Of a DNA stretch of 11,587 bases, positions 1 through 8,391 are shown in pieces. The position numbers were made by a program, and so were the translations under genes. This DNA is from an uncultured Streptomyces sp. (GTDB lineage Bacteria > Actinomycetota > Actinomycetes > Streptomycetales > Streptomycetaceae): assembly GCA_946480485.1 (NCBI GenBank), contig CAMLJW010000134.1:1-11587 (forward strand), in the 5' to 3' direction. The notes under the pieces are model-generated. The model worked only from the letters and a program-made list of their open reading frames with translations. It had not been told where the DNA came from and searched no databases. How positions within the stretch are numbered: position 1 is the stretch's first letter; each line of letters begins with the position of its first letter.

Positions 1-495
1 GGGACCGCCGTGCTCGGGATCACCGGGCTCCTTCGCACCAGGCCAGGCCTTGGCGACACGGGCCGCCAGGACGAAGTCCTTGCGCAGGGGGTGGCCCTCG
101 AAGCCCTCGGGGAGGAGCAGCGGCACCAGCCCCGGGTGGCCTTCGAAGGTGACACCGAACATCTCGTGGGTCTCACGTTCGTGCCAGGCGGCGCCCGCGT
201 AGACCCCAACAGCGGAGGGCAGGACGGGGGCGTCGTGCGGGACTGTCGTACGTACGAGAAGACGGCGTACCGGAGCGAGGGCGACCACGTGGGCCGAGAC
301 GCGGAAACCCGTGCCGGGCTCGTCGACGGCGCTCAGCCAGTCGAAAAACGTGCAGCCCAGCCCGGCGCGCGCGCTCTCCAGGGCGGAGATCCAGGCGGCG
401 GGCGGTACGTCGACCGTCAGAAGCTCGTACGACTCCTCGGCCGTGGCCTCCGTACCGAAGAGCTCCTCCACAGGGGCAGGCAGCCAGCCGGTCAC
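1..495 (-). CDS. nuoC: NADH-quinone oxidoreductase subunit C (NuoC, 30 kDa subunit), 3' end outside the window
   Basis: The frame is open from a GTG at 495 down to the left edge (165 codons seen, no stop). The diagnostic 30-kDa-subunit signature is at residues 106-121 ([16 protein letters not shown]), followed by [16 protein letters not shown] at about 127-141. In this family NuoC packs with NuoD and NuoB in the peripheral arm of complex I, on the cytoplasmic face near the quinone site, and has no cofactor of its own. The GTG start overlaps the nuoB stop as GTGA (492-495), implying translational coupling. The visible part ends in a Pro/Gly/charged tail ([11 protein letters not shown]), so the protein is either near its C-terminus or fused onward; the window cannot decide. 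The family call is secure. That it belongs to the second, reduced nuo cluster of streptomycetes is inference from the neighbouring korAB. Confidence 0.93.
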   Translation of the reverse strand, partial: MTGWLPAPVEELFGTEATAEESYELLTVDVPPAAWISALESARAGLGCTFFDWLSAVDEPGTGFRVSAHVVALAPVRRLLVRTTVPHDAPVLPSAVGVYAGAAWHERETHEMFGVTFEGHPGLVPLLLPEGFEGHPLRKDFVLAARVAKAWPGAKEPGDPEHGGP

Positions 496-1115
496 CGTTC
501 GCCCTCCCCCGCGGCCGAGACCGGAGGCTTCACCAGCCCGCTCTGCAGCGCGGCCGCGGATGGCCGGCTGCCGGCGGACCCGTACCGCTCCCCCAGCGAC
601 TCCTGGGCGATCTTCTCCTGGAGCTTGAGGATGCCCTGGAGCAGCGCTTCGGGGCGCGGCGGGCATCCGGGGACGTAGACGTCGACAGGGATGATCTGAT
701 CGACGCCTTTGGTCACGGAGTACGAGTCCCAGTAGGGACCGCCGCAGTTGGAGCAGGCGCCGAAGGAGACGACGTACTTCGGCTCGGGCATCTGTTCGTA
801 CAGCCGCTTCACCGCGGGGGCCATCTTGTCCGTGACCGTGCCCGACACGACCATCAGGTCGGCCTGGCGCGGCCCCGGCGCGAAGGGAATGACCCCGAGG
901 CGGATGAAGTCGTGCCGGGCCATGGAGGCGGCGATGAACTCGATCGCGCAGCAGGCGAGGCCGAAGTTGAAGACCCACAGGCTGTAGCGGCGGCCCCAGT
1001 TCAGGACCACCTTCATCGGCTCGGGAGCGAGACGGGCGAGCGCGCCCAACCTCTTCGGCTCGGGAGGCAGCACGGGTACCGGCTCGGACACGGACTCGGG
1101 CTGGGTCACGTCCAT
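492..1115 (-). CDS. nuoB: NADH-quinone oxidoreductase subunit B (NuoB, PSST subunit; cluster N2)
   Basis: 207 residues. NuoB carries [4Fe-4S] cluster N2, the last iron-sulfur centre before quinone. The four expected ligands are visible: tandem Cys55-Cys56 in [10 protein letters not shown], Cys121 in GACSNCGG and Cys151 in [13 protein letters not shown]. An extra Cys124 lies three residues after Cys121, where many respiratory NuoB proteins have Gly or Ser. The core (about 38-170) is followed by a roughly 35-residue Ala/Ser/Gly/Pro-rich tail, and the first 30 residues are Pro/Glu-rich. The ATG start at 1115 lies inside the 3' end of nuoA (10-nt overlap), and the stop overlaps the nuoC GTG, so nuoA-nuoB-nuoC look like one translationally coupled operon. 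A hydrogenase or formate-lyase small subunit is less likely because NuoA and NuoC flank it and the N-terminal part reads as NuoB. Confidence 0.95.
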   Translation of the reverse strand: MDVTQPESVSEPVPVLPPEPKRLGALARLAPEPMKVVLNWGRRYSLWVFNFGLACCAIEFIAASMARHDFIRLGVIPFAPGPRQADLMVVSGTVTDKMAPAVKRLYEQMPEPKYVVSFGACSNCGGPYWDSYSVTKGVDQIIPVDVYVPGCPPRPEALLQGILKLQEKIAQESLGERYGSAGSRPSAAALQSGLVKPPVSAAGEGER

Positions 1116-1522
1116 GTCAGGACGCCCTTCTTGTATGCGTAGAGCAGGCCGACGGCCAGGAAGCCGAGGAATATGAACATCTCCGCCAGCGTCGTCGCGC
1201 CGTATCCCGGCGCGGCGAAGACCGTCGCCCAGGGGAAGAGGAAGATCGAGTCAACGGCGAAGATCACGTAGAGGAAGGCGTAGACGTAGTAGCGGACCTG
1301 GGTGTGTGCCCAGCCCTCGCCGACGGGGTCGACGCCGCACTCGTATGTCAGGAGTTTCTCGGGTGTCGGGACGACGGGCCGCAGCAGACGTCCCGCTCCG
1401 AAGGCTACGGCGACGAACAGCACGCCGACCGCTGCGAGCAGCCCGACGACCGAGTAGGACCGGAAGTAGTCCGCCGCGACGACGACGGTCCCGGTCCCCA
1501 CGACCATGGTCGGTTCCGGCAC
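1106..1522 (-). CDS. nuoA: NADH-quinone oxidoreductase subunit A (NuoA, membrane subunit ND3-like)
   Basis: 138 residues, the usual size for NuoA. Three hydrophobic spans are visible, at about 22-46, 79-102 and 111-131. The loop after the first carries YECGVDP (60-66) with the conserved Cys62; in the family this loop lines the quinone-site region. The second span holds Asp91 in [11 protein letters not shown] and the third Glu114, conserved acidic positions, and the C-terminus KKGVLTWT matches the family's KG(A/V)L-W end. GTG at 1522 is preferred because GAGGGG lies five bases upstream; the internal ATG at residue 6 (1507) has only a weak site. It is the first gene of the leftward nuo operon, read from the intergenic region shared with korA. 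The position and sequence suit the second-copy nuoA of streptomycetes, but the rest of that cluster is out of view. Confidence 0.94.
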   Translation of the reverse strand: MPEPTMVVGTGTVVVAADYFRSYSVVGLLAAVGVLFVAVAFGAGRLLRPVVPTPEKLLTYECGVDPVGEGWAHTQVRYYVYAFLYVIFAVDSIFLFPWATVFAAPGYGATTLAEMFIFLGFLAVGLLYAYKKGVLTWT

Positions 1523-1606
1523 GTCCGCCCCTCGCTCCCTGACCTCGTGTGACCGCGTGTGCGCCCTGACGTGCGCCGCGCGATGCGCCGTGTTCGACGA
1601 TCTGTA

Positions 1607-1642
1607 CGCATCGGAGTCTAGGCCCTGCTAAAGAAACCGTAA
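1607..1642 (-). promoter_or_regulatory. candidate promoter of the nuo operon
   Basis: On the minus strand, a TAGACT box (1615-1620; fits TANNNT) sits 16 bases downstream of TTACGG (1637-1642), a partial match to the -35 consensus TTGACR. This would start transcription near 1607 and give an untranslated leader of about 85 nt before the nuoA GTG. The surrounding bases (GCTAAAGAAACCGTAA on plus) are unusually AT-rich for this genome. Pattern match only; no start-site data. Confidence 0.4.
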
Positions 1643-2127
1643 GCAGCCCGTCACGCCTTGGCATGCGCGGAGGTCCCCGGGAGGCGCGCGCAGGGCGTCC
1701 CGAGCGTGTTCCGCAGGCTCGTCGAGGGTGCGTTTTCCCCAGTGGATCGGGGCGGTCCACCTCATGGCGCGAGGGCACGCGGCCCGGCACGCCGGCGGTT
1801 ATGACCGAACGCATCCTGGCCACCGACACCCGGAACGGCACCGACCGGCCGCCGCGTCCGCGCCGCGCCTCGCCGCGCCTACGACCGGTACCCGCACCCC
1901 GAGCAGCGCCCCGGCCCGGGCGTGCCCCAGCCTGGCCAGCTGCCGCGCGCCCATCAGCCCGGCCGTGGGCTGAGGCGGGGCCTGTCACGTTGAGTGACGG
2001 GGATCGCAGGCGAGTCCTGGCGGTCCTTACCTGTCTGCACTCATGACCACCATGTCTGCGCCTGGCCGCCATGACCGCCGGACGGGTGCCGACTCGACCG
2101 TCCTGTCCATCTTTCCGAGCTGCCACC

Positions 2128-2159
2128 TGACGTCATGCCAGACTCAAGACGGACTCAAG
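2128..2159. promoter_or_regulatory. candidate regulator-binding cluster upstream of korA
   Basis: An 8-bp perfect palindrome TGACGTCA (2128-2135) is followed five bases later by two identical GACTCAAG octamers at 2141-2148 and 2152-2159. The octamers start 11 bp apart, so they lie on one face of the helix. Such phased direct repeats suit dimeric response regulators or similar activators. The cluster is about 290 bp upstream of the korA start and about 600 bp from nuoA. The function is inferred from arrangement only. Confidence 0.3.
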
Positions 2160-2446
2160 GCACGTCAGCCACCAGGAGCGGGCAGAGGCGAAGACGGCGA
2201 CCGAGCCGTCGGCAAGAGTGACAGCGGCAGGTGAACCCAAGAACCAAGGATTGAGTGCGAAGCGTCTCCAAAAGAAGAGCCGGGAGACGAATAAATCATG
2301 GCAAATCAGGGCGCTGGACCGTCTCAAAGTGGTGTCCATCATGCGAACGGCCCAGGGAAGGCGACCCTTACAGACGTAGGGTTGAGGTTGGGAAGGTCTG
2401 CGGGCAGGCAGCTCCCAGACAGCCGCCTCGAGGGAGGTCCAGTTCA

Positions 2447-4412
<1,966 letters not shown>

Positions 4413-4420
<8 letters not shown>

Positions 4421-5507
4421 GACGACCACGGAAGGCACGGACACGATCGAGGCGCTTTCCCTCGTGCCCAAGGCCGAGGCCAGGCAGTCCATGAAGGACT
4501 TCAAGTCCGATCAGGAAGTGCGCTGGTGCCCCGGCTGCGGCGACTACGCGATCCTCGCCGCCGTACAGGGCTTCATGCCCGAACTCGGCCTGGCGAAGGA
4601 GAACATCGTCTTCGTCTCCGGCATCGGCTGCTCCTCCCGCTTCCCGTACTACATGGACACCTACGGGATGCACTCCATCCACGGTCGCGCCCCGGCCATC
4701 GCCACCGGTCTCGCCTCGTCGCGGCGGGATCTGAGTGTGTGGGTGGTGACGGGTGACGGTGACGCGCTGTCCATCGGCGGCAACCACCTGATCCACGCCC
4801 TGCGACGGAACGTCAACCTGAAGATCCTGCTCTTCAACAACCGGATCTACGGTCTGACGAAGGGCCAGTACTCCCCGACGTCGGAGGTCGGGAAGATCAC
4901 GAAGTCGACGCCGATGGGGTCGCTGGACGCGCCCTTCAACCCGGTGTCGCTGGCCATCGGCGCGGAGGCGTCCTTCGTGGCGCGGACGGTGGACTCCGAC
5001 CGCAAGCACCTGACCGAGGTGCTGCGTCAGGCCGCCGCCCACCCAGGCACGGCCCTGGTGGAGATCTACCAGAACTGCAACATCTTCAACGACGGCGCCT
5101 TCGAAGCCCTCAAGGACCGGCAACAGGCCGAAGAGGCCGTGATCCGTCTGCAGCACGGGCAGCAGATCCGGTTCGGGGCTCCCCTTGAAAGCGGCCTCGG
5201 CTCGAAGGGTGTCGTACGCGACCCGCTGACCGGTGACCTGAAGGTGGTCACGGTGACCACGGAGAACGAGGCACAGGTGCTCGTGCACGACGCGCACGCC
5301 ACGTCGCCCACGACGGCGTTCGCGCTGTCACGCCTCGCCGACCCCGACACGCTGCACCACACGCCGATCGGTGTGTTGCGTGCTGTGGACCGGCCGGTGT
5401 ACGACACGCAGATGTCCGACCAGTTGGACACGGCGATCGAGCAGAGCGGGAAGGGCGACCTGGCGGCGCTCCTCTCCGGGGGCGACACCTGGACTGTTGT
5501 CGGCTGA
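4413..5507 (+). CDS. korB: 2-oxoglutarate:ferredoxin oxidoreductase, beta subunit (KorB)
   Basis: 364 residues, starting at ATG 4413 inside the end of korA with AAGGAGG just upstream. KorB binds thiamine diphosphate and one [4Fe-4S] cluster. The thiamine diphosphate motif is GDGD (114-117) with downstream FNNRIYGLTKGQYSPTS (141-157). Four cysteines suit the cluster: Cys39 and Cys42 in WCPGCGD, Cys73 in GIGCSSR and Cys222 in YQNCNIFND. Residues about 250-364 form the C-terminal extension usual in the actinobacterial/archaeal KorB type. The 8-nt overlap with korA predicts coupled, equimolar synthesis of the two subunits. No ferredoxin gene is adjacent, so the acceptor must be encoded elsewhere. 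Pyruvate or another 2-oxoacid remains possible as substrate. A strong hairpin starts 26 bases after the stop and probably ends the transcript. Confidence 0.93.
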
Positions 5508-5532
5508 TCGGTGGTTGTGGTGGGGACTTGAC

Positions 5533-5575
5533 GGCCTGGGGGGCCGTACGTGTTACGCGTACGGCCCCCCAGGCC
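5533..5575 (+). terminator. hairpin terminator after korB
   Basis: Perfect 18-bp inverted repeat: arm 5533-5550, 7-base loop 5551-5557, arm 5558-5575. The stem includes a run of six G paired to six C. It begins 26 bases after the korB stop. There is no U-tract, which is common for terminators in high-GC actinobacteria. The stem is symmetric and could also stop transcription from the right. Confidence 0.8.
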
Positions 5576-5579
5576 CTCT

Positions 5580-5747
5580 GTTGCCGTCGTCGAGGCGGCG
5601 GAGGCGGCCGGAGTCGCGCTGCTCGCGTGCGCGGGTGCGCTGGGCGGCCCCAAGGCCGATTCCGACCTGGCCGCCGACCACAAGGGCATGGAACAGGCGA
5701 TCCTCACCGCCCCTGCCTGTCATGACCGTATGGCGATACGTGCATGA
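5580..5747 (+). other. coding-like remnant between korB and rarD
   Basis: This frame reads VAVVEAAEAAGVALLACAGALG and onward to GMEQAILTAPAC, ending at a TGA inside the second hairpin. In the first 42 codons from GTC 5586, about nine in ten third positions are G or C, the signature of real coding sequence here. The only upstream start is a GTG at 5550 within the korB terminator, with no plausible ribosome site, so it is not an intact gene. It is best read as the tail of a lost gene. I do not recognise the family. A chance reading frame in GC-rich DNA is the alternative. Confidence 0.25.
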
Positions 5748-5759
5748 CAGGCAGGGGTG
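5708..5759. terminator. long hairpin upstream of rarD (terminator or operator)
   Basis: A perfect 15-bp inverted repeat (arms 5710-5724 and 5743-5757) encloses a second 5-bp stem (5727-5731 with 5736-5740) capped by GGCG, separated by a 2x2 mismatch. Outside the main stem, a G-U pair (5709/5758) and a C-G pair (5708/5759) extend it. It lies 75 bases before the rarD start and about 130 bases after the korB hairpin. It could be a second terminator insulating rarD, or a repressor site or leader structure. The sequence alone does not decide. Confidence 0.55.
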
Positions 5760-5833
5760 CTCGGCGTTACCGTCTTCACGGCCGCGTGGCGCAGTCATGC
5801 GAGAGCGAGGTGGCCGTGCGAGAGGGAGGGACC

Positions 5834-6811
5834 GTGCCGGTGGAGTCCTGGAGCGAGCAGCGCAAAGGTCTGCTGAACGGCTTCGCGGCATACGGCATGT
5901 GGGGGCTCGTCCCCCTCTTCTGGCCGCTCCTCGAGCCCGCCGGGGCGGTCGAGATCCTCGCCCACCGCATGGTGTGGTCGCTGGGCGTCGTCGCGATCGC
6001 ACTCGTGGTGATGCGGCGCTGGGCCTGGACCGGTGAGCTGCTGCGGCAGCCGCGCAAGCTCGGTCTGATCACCGTCGAGGCAGCCGTCATCACCGTCAAC
6101 TGGGGTCTCTACATCTGGGCCGTGAACTCCGGCCATGTGGTGGAGGCGTCCCTCGGCTACTTCATCAACCCGCTCGTCACCATCGCGATGGGTGTGCTGC
6201 TCCTGAAGGAGCGGCTGCGGCCCGCCCAGTGGTCGGCGGTCGGCACCGGCTTCGCCGCCGTCCTCGTGCTGACGATCGGGTATGGCCGGCCGCCGTGGAT
6301 CTCCCTCTGCCTCGCCTTCTCCTTCGCGACGTACGGGCTGGTGAAGAAGACGGTCAACCTCGGCGGGCTGGAGTCGCTCGCGGCGGAGACCGCGATCCAG
6401 TTCCTGCCCGCGCTCGGGTTTCTGCTGTGGCTGTCAGGGCAGGGTGACGCGACCTTCGGTGGCGAGGGCGCCCGGCACGCGGCGCTGCTCGCCGCCACCG
6501 GTGTGGTGACCGCGGCTCCGCTCGTCTGCTTCGGGGCGGCGGCGATCCGCGTACCGCTGTCGACGCTCGGGCTGCTCCAGTACCTGACGCCCGTACTGCA
6601 GTTCCTGCTCGGCGTCCTGTACTTCCACGAGGCGATGCCCGCCGAGCGGTGGGCCGGGTTCGCGCTGGTGTGGGGCGCTCTGTCACTGCTGACGTGGGAC
6701 GCGCTGCGGATGTCGCGGCGGACATCACGGCGGGCGAGGTTGGTCCTGCGGTCGGCGCGGGCCGACGCGGGCGCCCCGGAGCTGGAGCTCCCGAGGCCGG
6801 AACACCCGTAG
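5834..6811 (+). CDS. rarD: RarD-family EamA/DMT-superfamily permease
   Basis: 325 residues from GTG 5834, which follows GGGAGGG (5824-5830). GTG 5840 in frame has better spacing, and GTG 5816 is also possible; the frame is open back to 5744. The N-terminal LLNGFAAYGMWGLVPLFWPLL (first span, about 13-33) and the segment NWGLYIWAVNSGHVVEASLG followed by YFINPL and LLLKERL are diagnostic of RarD. Two EamA repeats give about ten hydrophobic spans, then a basic, Arg-rich cytoplasmic tail of about 35 residues. Members of this superfamily export or import small metabolites. The name comes from a chloramphenicol-sensitivity phenotype in Pseudomonas, and the substrate is unknown. Insulated by hairpins from korB, it appears to be transcribed alone and converges with the minus-strand genes to its right. 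Confidence 0.88.
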   Translation: MPVESWSEQRKGLLNGFAAYGMWGLVPLFWPLLEPAGAVEILAHRMVWSLGVVAIALVVMRRWAWTGELLRQPRKLGLITVEAAVITVNWGLYIWAVNSGHVVEASLGYFINPLVTIAMGVLLLKERLRPAQWSAVGTGFAAVLVLTIGYGRPPWISLCLAFSFATYGLVKKTVNLGGLESLAAETAIQFLPALGFLLWLSGQGDATFGGEGARHAALLAATGVVTAAPLVCFGAAAIRVPLSTLGLLQYLTPVLQFLLGVLYFHEAMPAERWAGFALVWGALSLLTWDALRMSRRTSRRARLVLRSARADAGAPELELPRPEHP

Positions 6812-6964
6812 CCACGGCTCCAGAGCCGGCTCGGCCATCGGTCCCTGGATGATCAGCCGTCCCCGCGCCATCACCGCGGCATGTGTGCACACCTGCGCAA
6901 GCTCGTCGAGCAGGTGCGAGGAGAGGGAGACGGTCGTTCCGTCCGACGCCCGCTCCCGTACCAC
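6803..6964 (-). pseudogene. remnant of an ABC-transporter ATP-binding protein
   Basis: The minus strand reads VRERASDGTTVSLSSHLLDE, then LAQVCTHAAVMARGRLIIQG, then PMAE. This is the region after Walker B in ABC ATPases of the ABC-2/drug-export type: the H-loop LSSH with its histidine, then the family's 'HAAVMARGRLIAQG' strand. About 54 residues survive. Walker A, Q-loop, signature and Walker B are all missing, and no continuation exists upstream towards 7128. The upstream edge coincides with a hexamer tandem repeat (6965-6994), and the downstream edge runs into the 3' end of rarD. It cannot function alone. The parent was probably a full ATPase beside the prenyl synthase, lost by deletion. Confidence 0.72.
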
Positions 6965-6994
6965 CATTGCCATTGCCATTGCCAGTGCCACTGC
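6965..6994. repeat. hexamer tandem repeat at the edge of the ABC remnant
   Basis: Five consecutive 6-base units on the plus strand: CATTGC three times, then CAGTGC and CACTGC. They mark exactly where similarity to the ABC ATPase stops, so they may have formed at, or helped cause, the deletion junction. Confidence 0.7.
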
Positions 6995-7081
6995 CTCCGG
7001 CAGGCCCGCTCTGCGCCGCGCAGCACGGTTGCGGAGCGGACTTCAGATGGGGCTCAACCCGATACATGGCGCCTATCACAC

Positions 7082-7108
7082 GACCACGATCGACTGACCA
7101 CGATCGAC
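7082..7108. repeat. 13-base direct repeat downstream of the prenyl synthase
   Basis: GACCACGATCGAC occurs at 7082-7094 and again at 7096-7108, one base apart, 20 bases past the prenyl synthase stop on the minus strand. The rest of 6995-7128 holds no gene that I can support, and no clear terminator hairpin. Confidence 0.6.
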
Positions 7109-7128
7109 CGGAGAGCTCGCTGTCCGGG

Positions 7129-8139
7129 TCAGCCCGCCCGGTGCACCACCGCGTCGCACAGTTCCACCAGCGCTGCCTTGGCGCCGCACTCCGGGAGCGG
7201 CAGCAGGGTGGCGCGGGCCTCCTCCGCATAGCGCACCGTGTCGCGGCGGGCCTGCCCCAGGGCCGGGTGGGCACGCAGGAGGGAGAGTGCCTCGGCGTGC
7301 CGGGCGTCGTCCGTCAGATCCGACTCGAGCAGCTCGGACAACGCGATGTCGTCGGCCAGCCCGAGCCGCTCCACGCGCTCACGCAGCCGCAGCACGGGCA
7401 GGGTGGCGATGCCCTCGCGCAGATCGGTACCCGGCGTCTTGCCGGACTCGTGCGCATCGCTCGCGATGTCGAGTACGTCGTCGGCGAGCTGGAATGCGAC
7501 GCCGAGCCGCTCCCCGTACTGCGTGAGTACGTCCACCACGGTCTCGTCGGCGCCCGACATCATCGCGCCGAACCGTCCCGCCACGGCGATCAGCGAGCCG
7601 GTCTTGCCGCTGAGGACGTCCATGTAGTGGTCGATCTGGTCGCGCCCGTCCCGCGGTCCGGCCGTCTCCAGGATCTGTCCGGTGACCAGGCGTTCGAACG
7701 CCTCGGCCTGGATGCGTACGGCCTCGGGCCCCAGGTCGGCCAGGATGTGCGACGCGCGCGCGAACAGAAAGTCGCCGGTGAGCACGGCGACCGAGTTGCC
7801 CCAGCGGGTGTTGGCGCTCGGTACCCCGCGGCGCACGTCCGCCTCGTCCATGACGTCGTCGTGGTACAGCGTGGCGAGGTGGGTCAGCTCCACGACGACG
7901 GCCGAGGGAACGACACCCGGCACGTACGGGTCGCCGAACTGCGCGGCGAGCATCACGAGCAGCGGCCGGAACCGCTTTCCGCCCGCGCGCACGAGGTGCT
8001 GCGCGGCCTCCGTGATGAACGGGACCTCACTCTTGGTGGCCTCGATCAGGCCTTCCTCGACAGCCGCCAATCCGGCCTGGACATCGGCTTCGAGAGCCTG
8101 GTCCCGCACGCTCAGCCCGAACGGCCCGACGACGGTCAC
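7129..8139 (-). CDS. long-chain polyprenyl diphosphate synthase (menaquinone side chain)
   Basis: 336 residues from GTG 8139, with AGGAG six bases upstream. It is a trans-isoprenyl diphosphate synthase: GGKRFRP (53-59), first Asp-rich motif DDVMD (94-98) followed by RRG, and second Asp-rich motif DDVLD (220-224), which together bind Mg2+ and the allylic and isopentenyl diphosphates. The fifth residue before the first Asp motif is Ala89, a small side chain that in this family leaves the product pocket open and gives long chains. Streptomycetes use menaquinone with nine isoprene units, so a nonaprenyl (or similar) product for menaquinone is likely; this is inference. The protein is cytosolic or membrane-associated. 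The region upstream carries 9-base tandem repeats and inverted repeats. It is preceded by an open frame whose stop overlaps the start (GTGA). No operon partner remains downstream, where an ABC ATPase remnant lies. Confidence 0.92.
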   Translation of the reverse strand: MTVVGPFGLSVRDQALEADVQAGLAAVEEGLIEATKSEVPFITEAAQHLVRAGGKRFRPLLVMLAAQFGDPYVPGVVPSAVVVELTHLATLYHDDVMDEADVRRGVPSANTRWGNSVAVLTGDFLFARASHILADLGPEAVRIQAEAFERLVTGQILETAGPRDGRDQIDHYMDVLSGKTGSLIAVAGRFGAMMSGADETVVDVLTQYGERLGVAFQLADDVLDIASDAHESGKTPGTDLREGIATLPVLRLRERVERLGLADDIALSELLESDLTDDARHAEALSLLRAHPALGQARRDTVRYAEEARATLLPLPECGAKAALVELCDAVVHRAG

Positions 8140-8182
8140 GAGGGTCTCCTGTCTGCTGACGCTCTCAAGGGCGGTCTCTGCG

Positions 8183-8250
8183 TGCTCTTGGCGCTCTTGG
8201 CGCTCTGAGTGCTGTTGCTTCTGTTGCTTCTGTTGCTTCTGTTGCTTCTG
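8183..8250. repeat. two adjacent 9-base tandem repeat tracts upstream of the prenyl synthase
   Basis: From about 8183 to 8207, GCTCTTGGC repeats about 2.5 times. From 8212 to 8250, CTGTTGCTT repeats 4.3 times without error. The tracts lie about 45-110 bases upstream of the prenyl synthase start, within its probable leader or promoter. The unit length is a multiple of three, so copy-number change keeps reading frames. On the minus strand the second tract would encode Ser-Asn-Arg repeats. Confidence 0.85.
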
Positions 8251-8360
8251 TGAGTGCTGCGAATGCTCGGGGTGTTTGTCGATCTGTCGCCGCTCGCACG
8301 CAAGTCAGCGTATCCGGTCGCCTTTCGATCATGGCGAGCGCCCACGGGCCCAGGCCGGGC

Positions 8361-8391
8361 GTAATGGATCATTACCGTCATATCTTTGACG
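8361..8391. promoter_or_regulatory. pair of adjacent inverted repeats (candidate operator)
   Basis: GTAATG-GAT-CATTAC (8361-8375) is a perfect 6-bp inverted repeat. It is directly followed by CGTCA-N6-TGACG (8376-8391), a second perfect inverted repeat. The block is AT-rich against a very GC-rich background. It lies about 220 bases upstream of the prenyl synthase start and could serve that gene or rightward transcription; TTGACG at 8386-8391 resembles a -35 box but lacks a matching -10. Regulator unknown. Confidence 0.4.

Larger units (their letters stand above)
1523..2446. other. divergent intergenic region between nuoA and korA
   Basis: 924 bases between divergent operons, much longer than a promoter pair needs. 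Contents: the candidate nuoA promoter near 1607-1642; a GTCAC-N5-GTGAC inverted repeat at 1984-1998; a TGACGTCA palindrome at 2128-2135; two GACTCAAG repeats at 2141 and 2152; a lower-GC stretch at about 2235-2335; and a TAGGGT box at 2377-2382 without a good -35. Frames are open on both strands at about 1660-2050 but lack convincing starts or ribosome sites and are Arg/Pro-rich. One short stretch (about 1880-1975, plus) has strongly G/C third positions and may be a decayed gene. No gene is called. Confidence 0.6.

Noticed and set aside
1251..2126. 291-codon minus-strand frame across nuoA and the intergenic region
   Set aside because: It overlaps nuoA in another frame, is extremely Arg/Gly-rich and has no ribosome site or family resemblance; typical shadow frame of GC-rich DNA.
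2255..2446. 64-codon upstream extension of korA
   Set aside because: The extension has basic, non-conserved content and starts without a ribosome site, whereas GTG 2447 has GAGGGAGG at good spacing and gives the expected length.
6883..8208. 441-codon plus-strand frame antisense to the prenyl synthase
   Set aside because: It lies opposite a gene with both Asp-rich motifs and shows no domain of its own.
8212..8250. CRISPR-like array
   Set aside because: The 9-base units are contiguous with no spacers, so this is a simple tandem repeat.
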